From JBFHRE01 sp041746105 (GTDB lineage: Bacteria > Actinomycetota > Acidimicrobiia > Spongiisociales > ZC4RG35), in the NCBI GenBank assembly GCA_041746105.1, contig JBGTHP010000001.1, positions 1-15,259 on the forward strand: 15,259 bases of DNA, given 5' to 3'. The notes beneath the pieces were generated by a model. It saw nothing but the letters and a program-made list of their open reading frames with translations, was not told the origin of the DNA and searched no databases. Position 1 is the stretch's first letter, and the number at the start of each line of letters is the position of its first letter. The position numbers and the translations under genes are program-made. This document shows, piece after piece, positions 14,976-15,259 of this stretch.

Positions 14976-15085
14976 GTGGCCGAACAGCGCAGAGCAACAG
15001 ATATCGAGTGATAACGCCCCTCTCGCAGCTCCGAGCAGAACGGCACCTCCAGCGCTACCTCGTGAGGCCTGCCGGTTGACTCTCG

Positions 15086-15098
15086 CCACGCTTCGTGG
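15086..15098. repeat. Short inverted repeat upstream of recombinase 3
   Basis: CCACG-CTT-CGTGG is a 5-3-5 inverted repeat 53 nt before the ATG of the next gene, just after a TTGACT hexamer (15076-15081) that could be a -35 box, though no good -10 box follows. It may be an operator; support is weak. Confidence 0.3.
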
Positions 15099-15151
15099 TG
15101 AGCTGGTGGTGTTCGTGAAGATCGGTTCTTCCCGCCGGATGGGAGAACCAG

Positions 15152-15259
15152 ATGACAACAACACATACAGCCTTGATGCCAGCAGTGGTGGCGCCGGACT
15201 TCGATTCGTTCGCGGTGCGCCAAGCAATCGCCGGGTTCCTGGCCAGCTACGGGGATACC
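15152..15259 (+). CDS. Start of a third tyrosine recombinase (runs off right edge)
   Basis: Only 36 codons are present. After a short lead (MTTTHTALMPAVV) the sequence reads AVRQAIAGFLASYGDT, the first helix of the core-binding domain in many actinobacterial tyrosine recombinases, where it is followed by a TRxAY stretch that would lie beyond the window. GGGAGA lies 5 nt upstream of the ATG at 15152. Identification rests on one helix and on the neighbourhood, so other helical proteins are possible. Confidence 0.6.
   Translation, partial: MTTTHTALMPAVVAPDFDSFAVRQAIAGFLASYGDT

Overview
The window is GC-rich DNA from an actinobacterium-like chromosome. The evidence is strong third-position GC, GTG starts, a VapBC45-type toxin-antitoxin pair, a leaderless-looking promoter and a tRNA gene without an encoded CCA. 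I cannot name the species. Most of the window is mobile DNA abutting a tRNA-Arg gene.

Region 1 (1-5589, all minus strand) is a defence block. In transcription order it holds hsdM, hsdS, a pRiA4b ORF-3 family gene, a VapB45-like antitoxin, a VapC45-like PIN-domain toxin, and the first 222 codons of hsdR, which runs off the left edge. hsdM/hsdS and hsdS/pRiA4b each overlap by 4 nt, and vapB/vapC overlap by 32 nt. This is therefore a type I restriction-modification operon with a toxin-antitoxin module and an uncharacterised gene placed between specificity and nuclease genes.

Region 2 (5676-10831) is the mobility module: a full-length MobF relaxase-helicase on the minus strand and, divergently, an excisionase-like HTH gene and a tyrosine integrase. 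The 685-bp gap between them carries four copies of ACCCTGTCA, part of them in a helically phased cluster, and may hold operators, recombination sites or oriT. Between the integrase and the tRNA lie three exact 11-bp-spaced CGGACCA repeats, candidate integrase arm sites. The element most likely integrated at the 3' end of tRNA-Arg(ACG) (10832-10905, minus) and lies to its left, with its other end outside the window. No conjugative ATPase or type IV secretion gene is visible, so mobilisable versus self-transmissible cannot be decided.

Region 3 (10906-15259) is a second variable stretch. It has a XerC/D-like tyrosine recombinase with a good promoter under a palindrome, about 700 bp without a convincing gene but with three perfect inverted repeats whose centres are 57 bp apart, a remarkable astacin-type metallopeptidase gene, and the start of a third tyrosine recombinase at the right edge.

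The astacin-type gene is the most unusual object here. Its catalytic domain is split by six ~46-residue repeats (nucleotide period 138) placed just before the zinc motif HEIGHALGLSHE, and six more repeats follow the catalytic domain. The repeats look like beta-propeller blades. As given, the reading frame is broken three times, each time in the peptidase portions and never in the repeats, so the gene is either decaying or carries sequencing indels.
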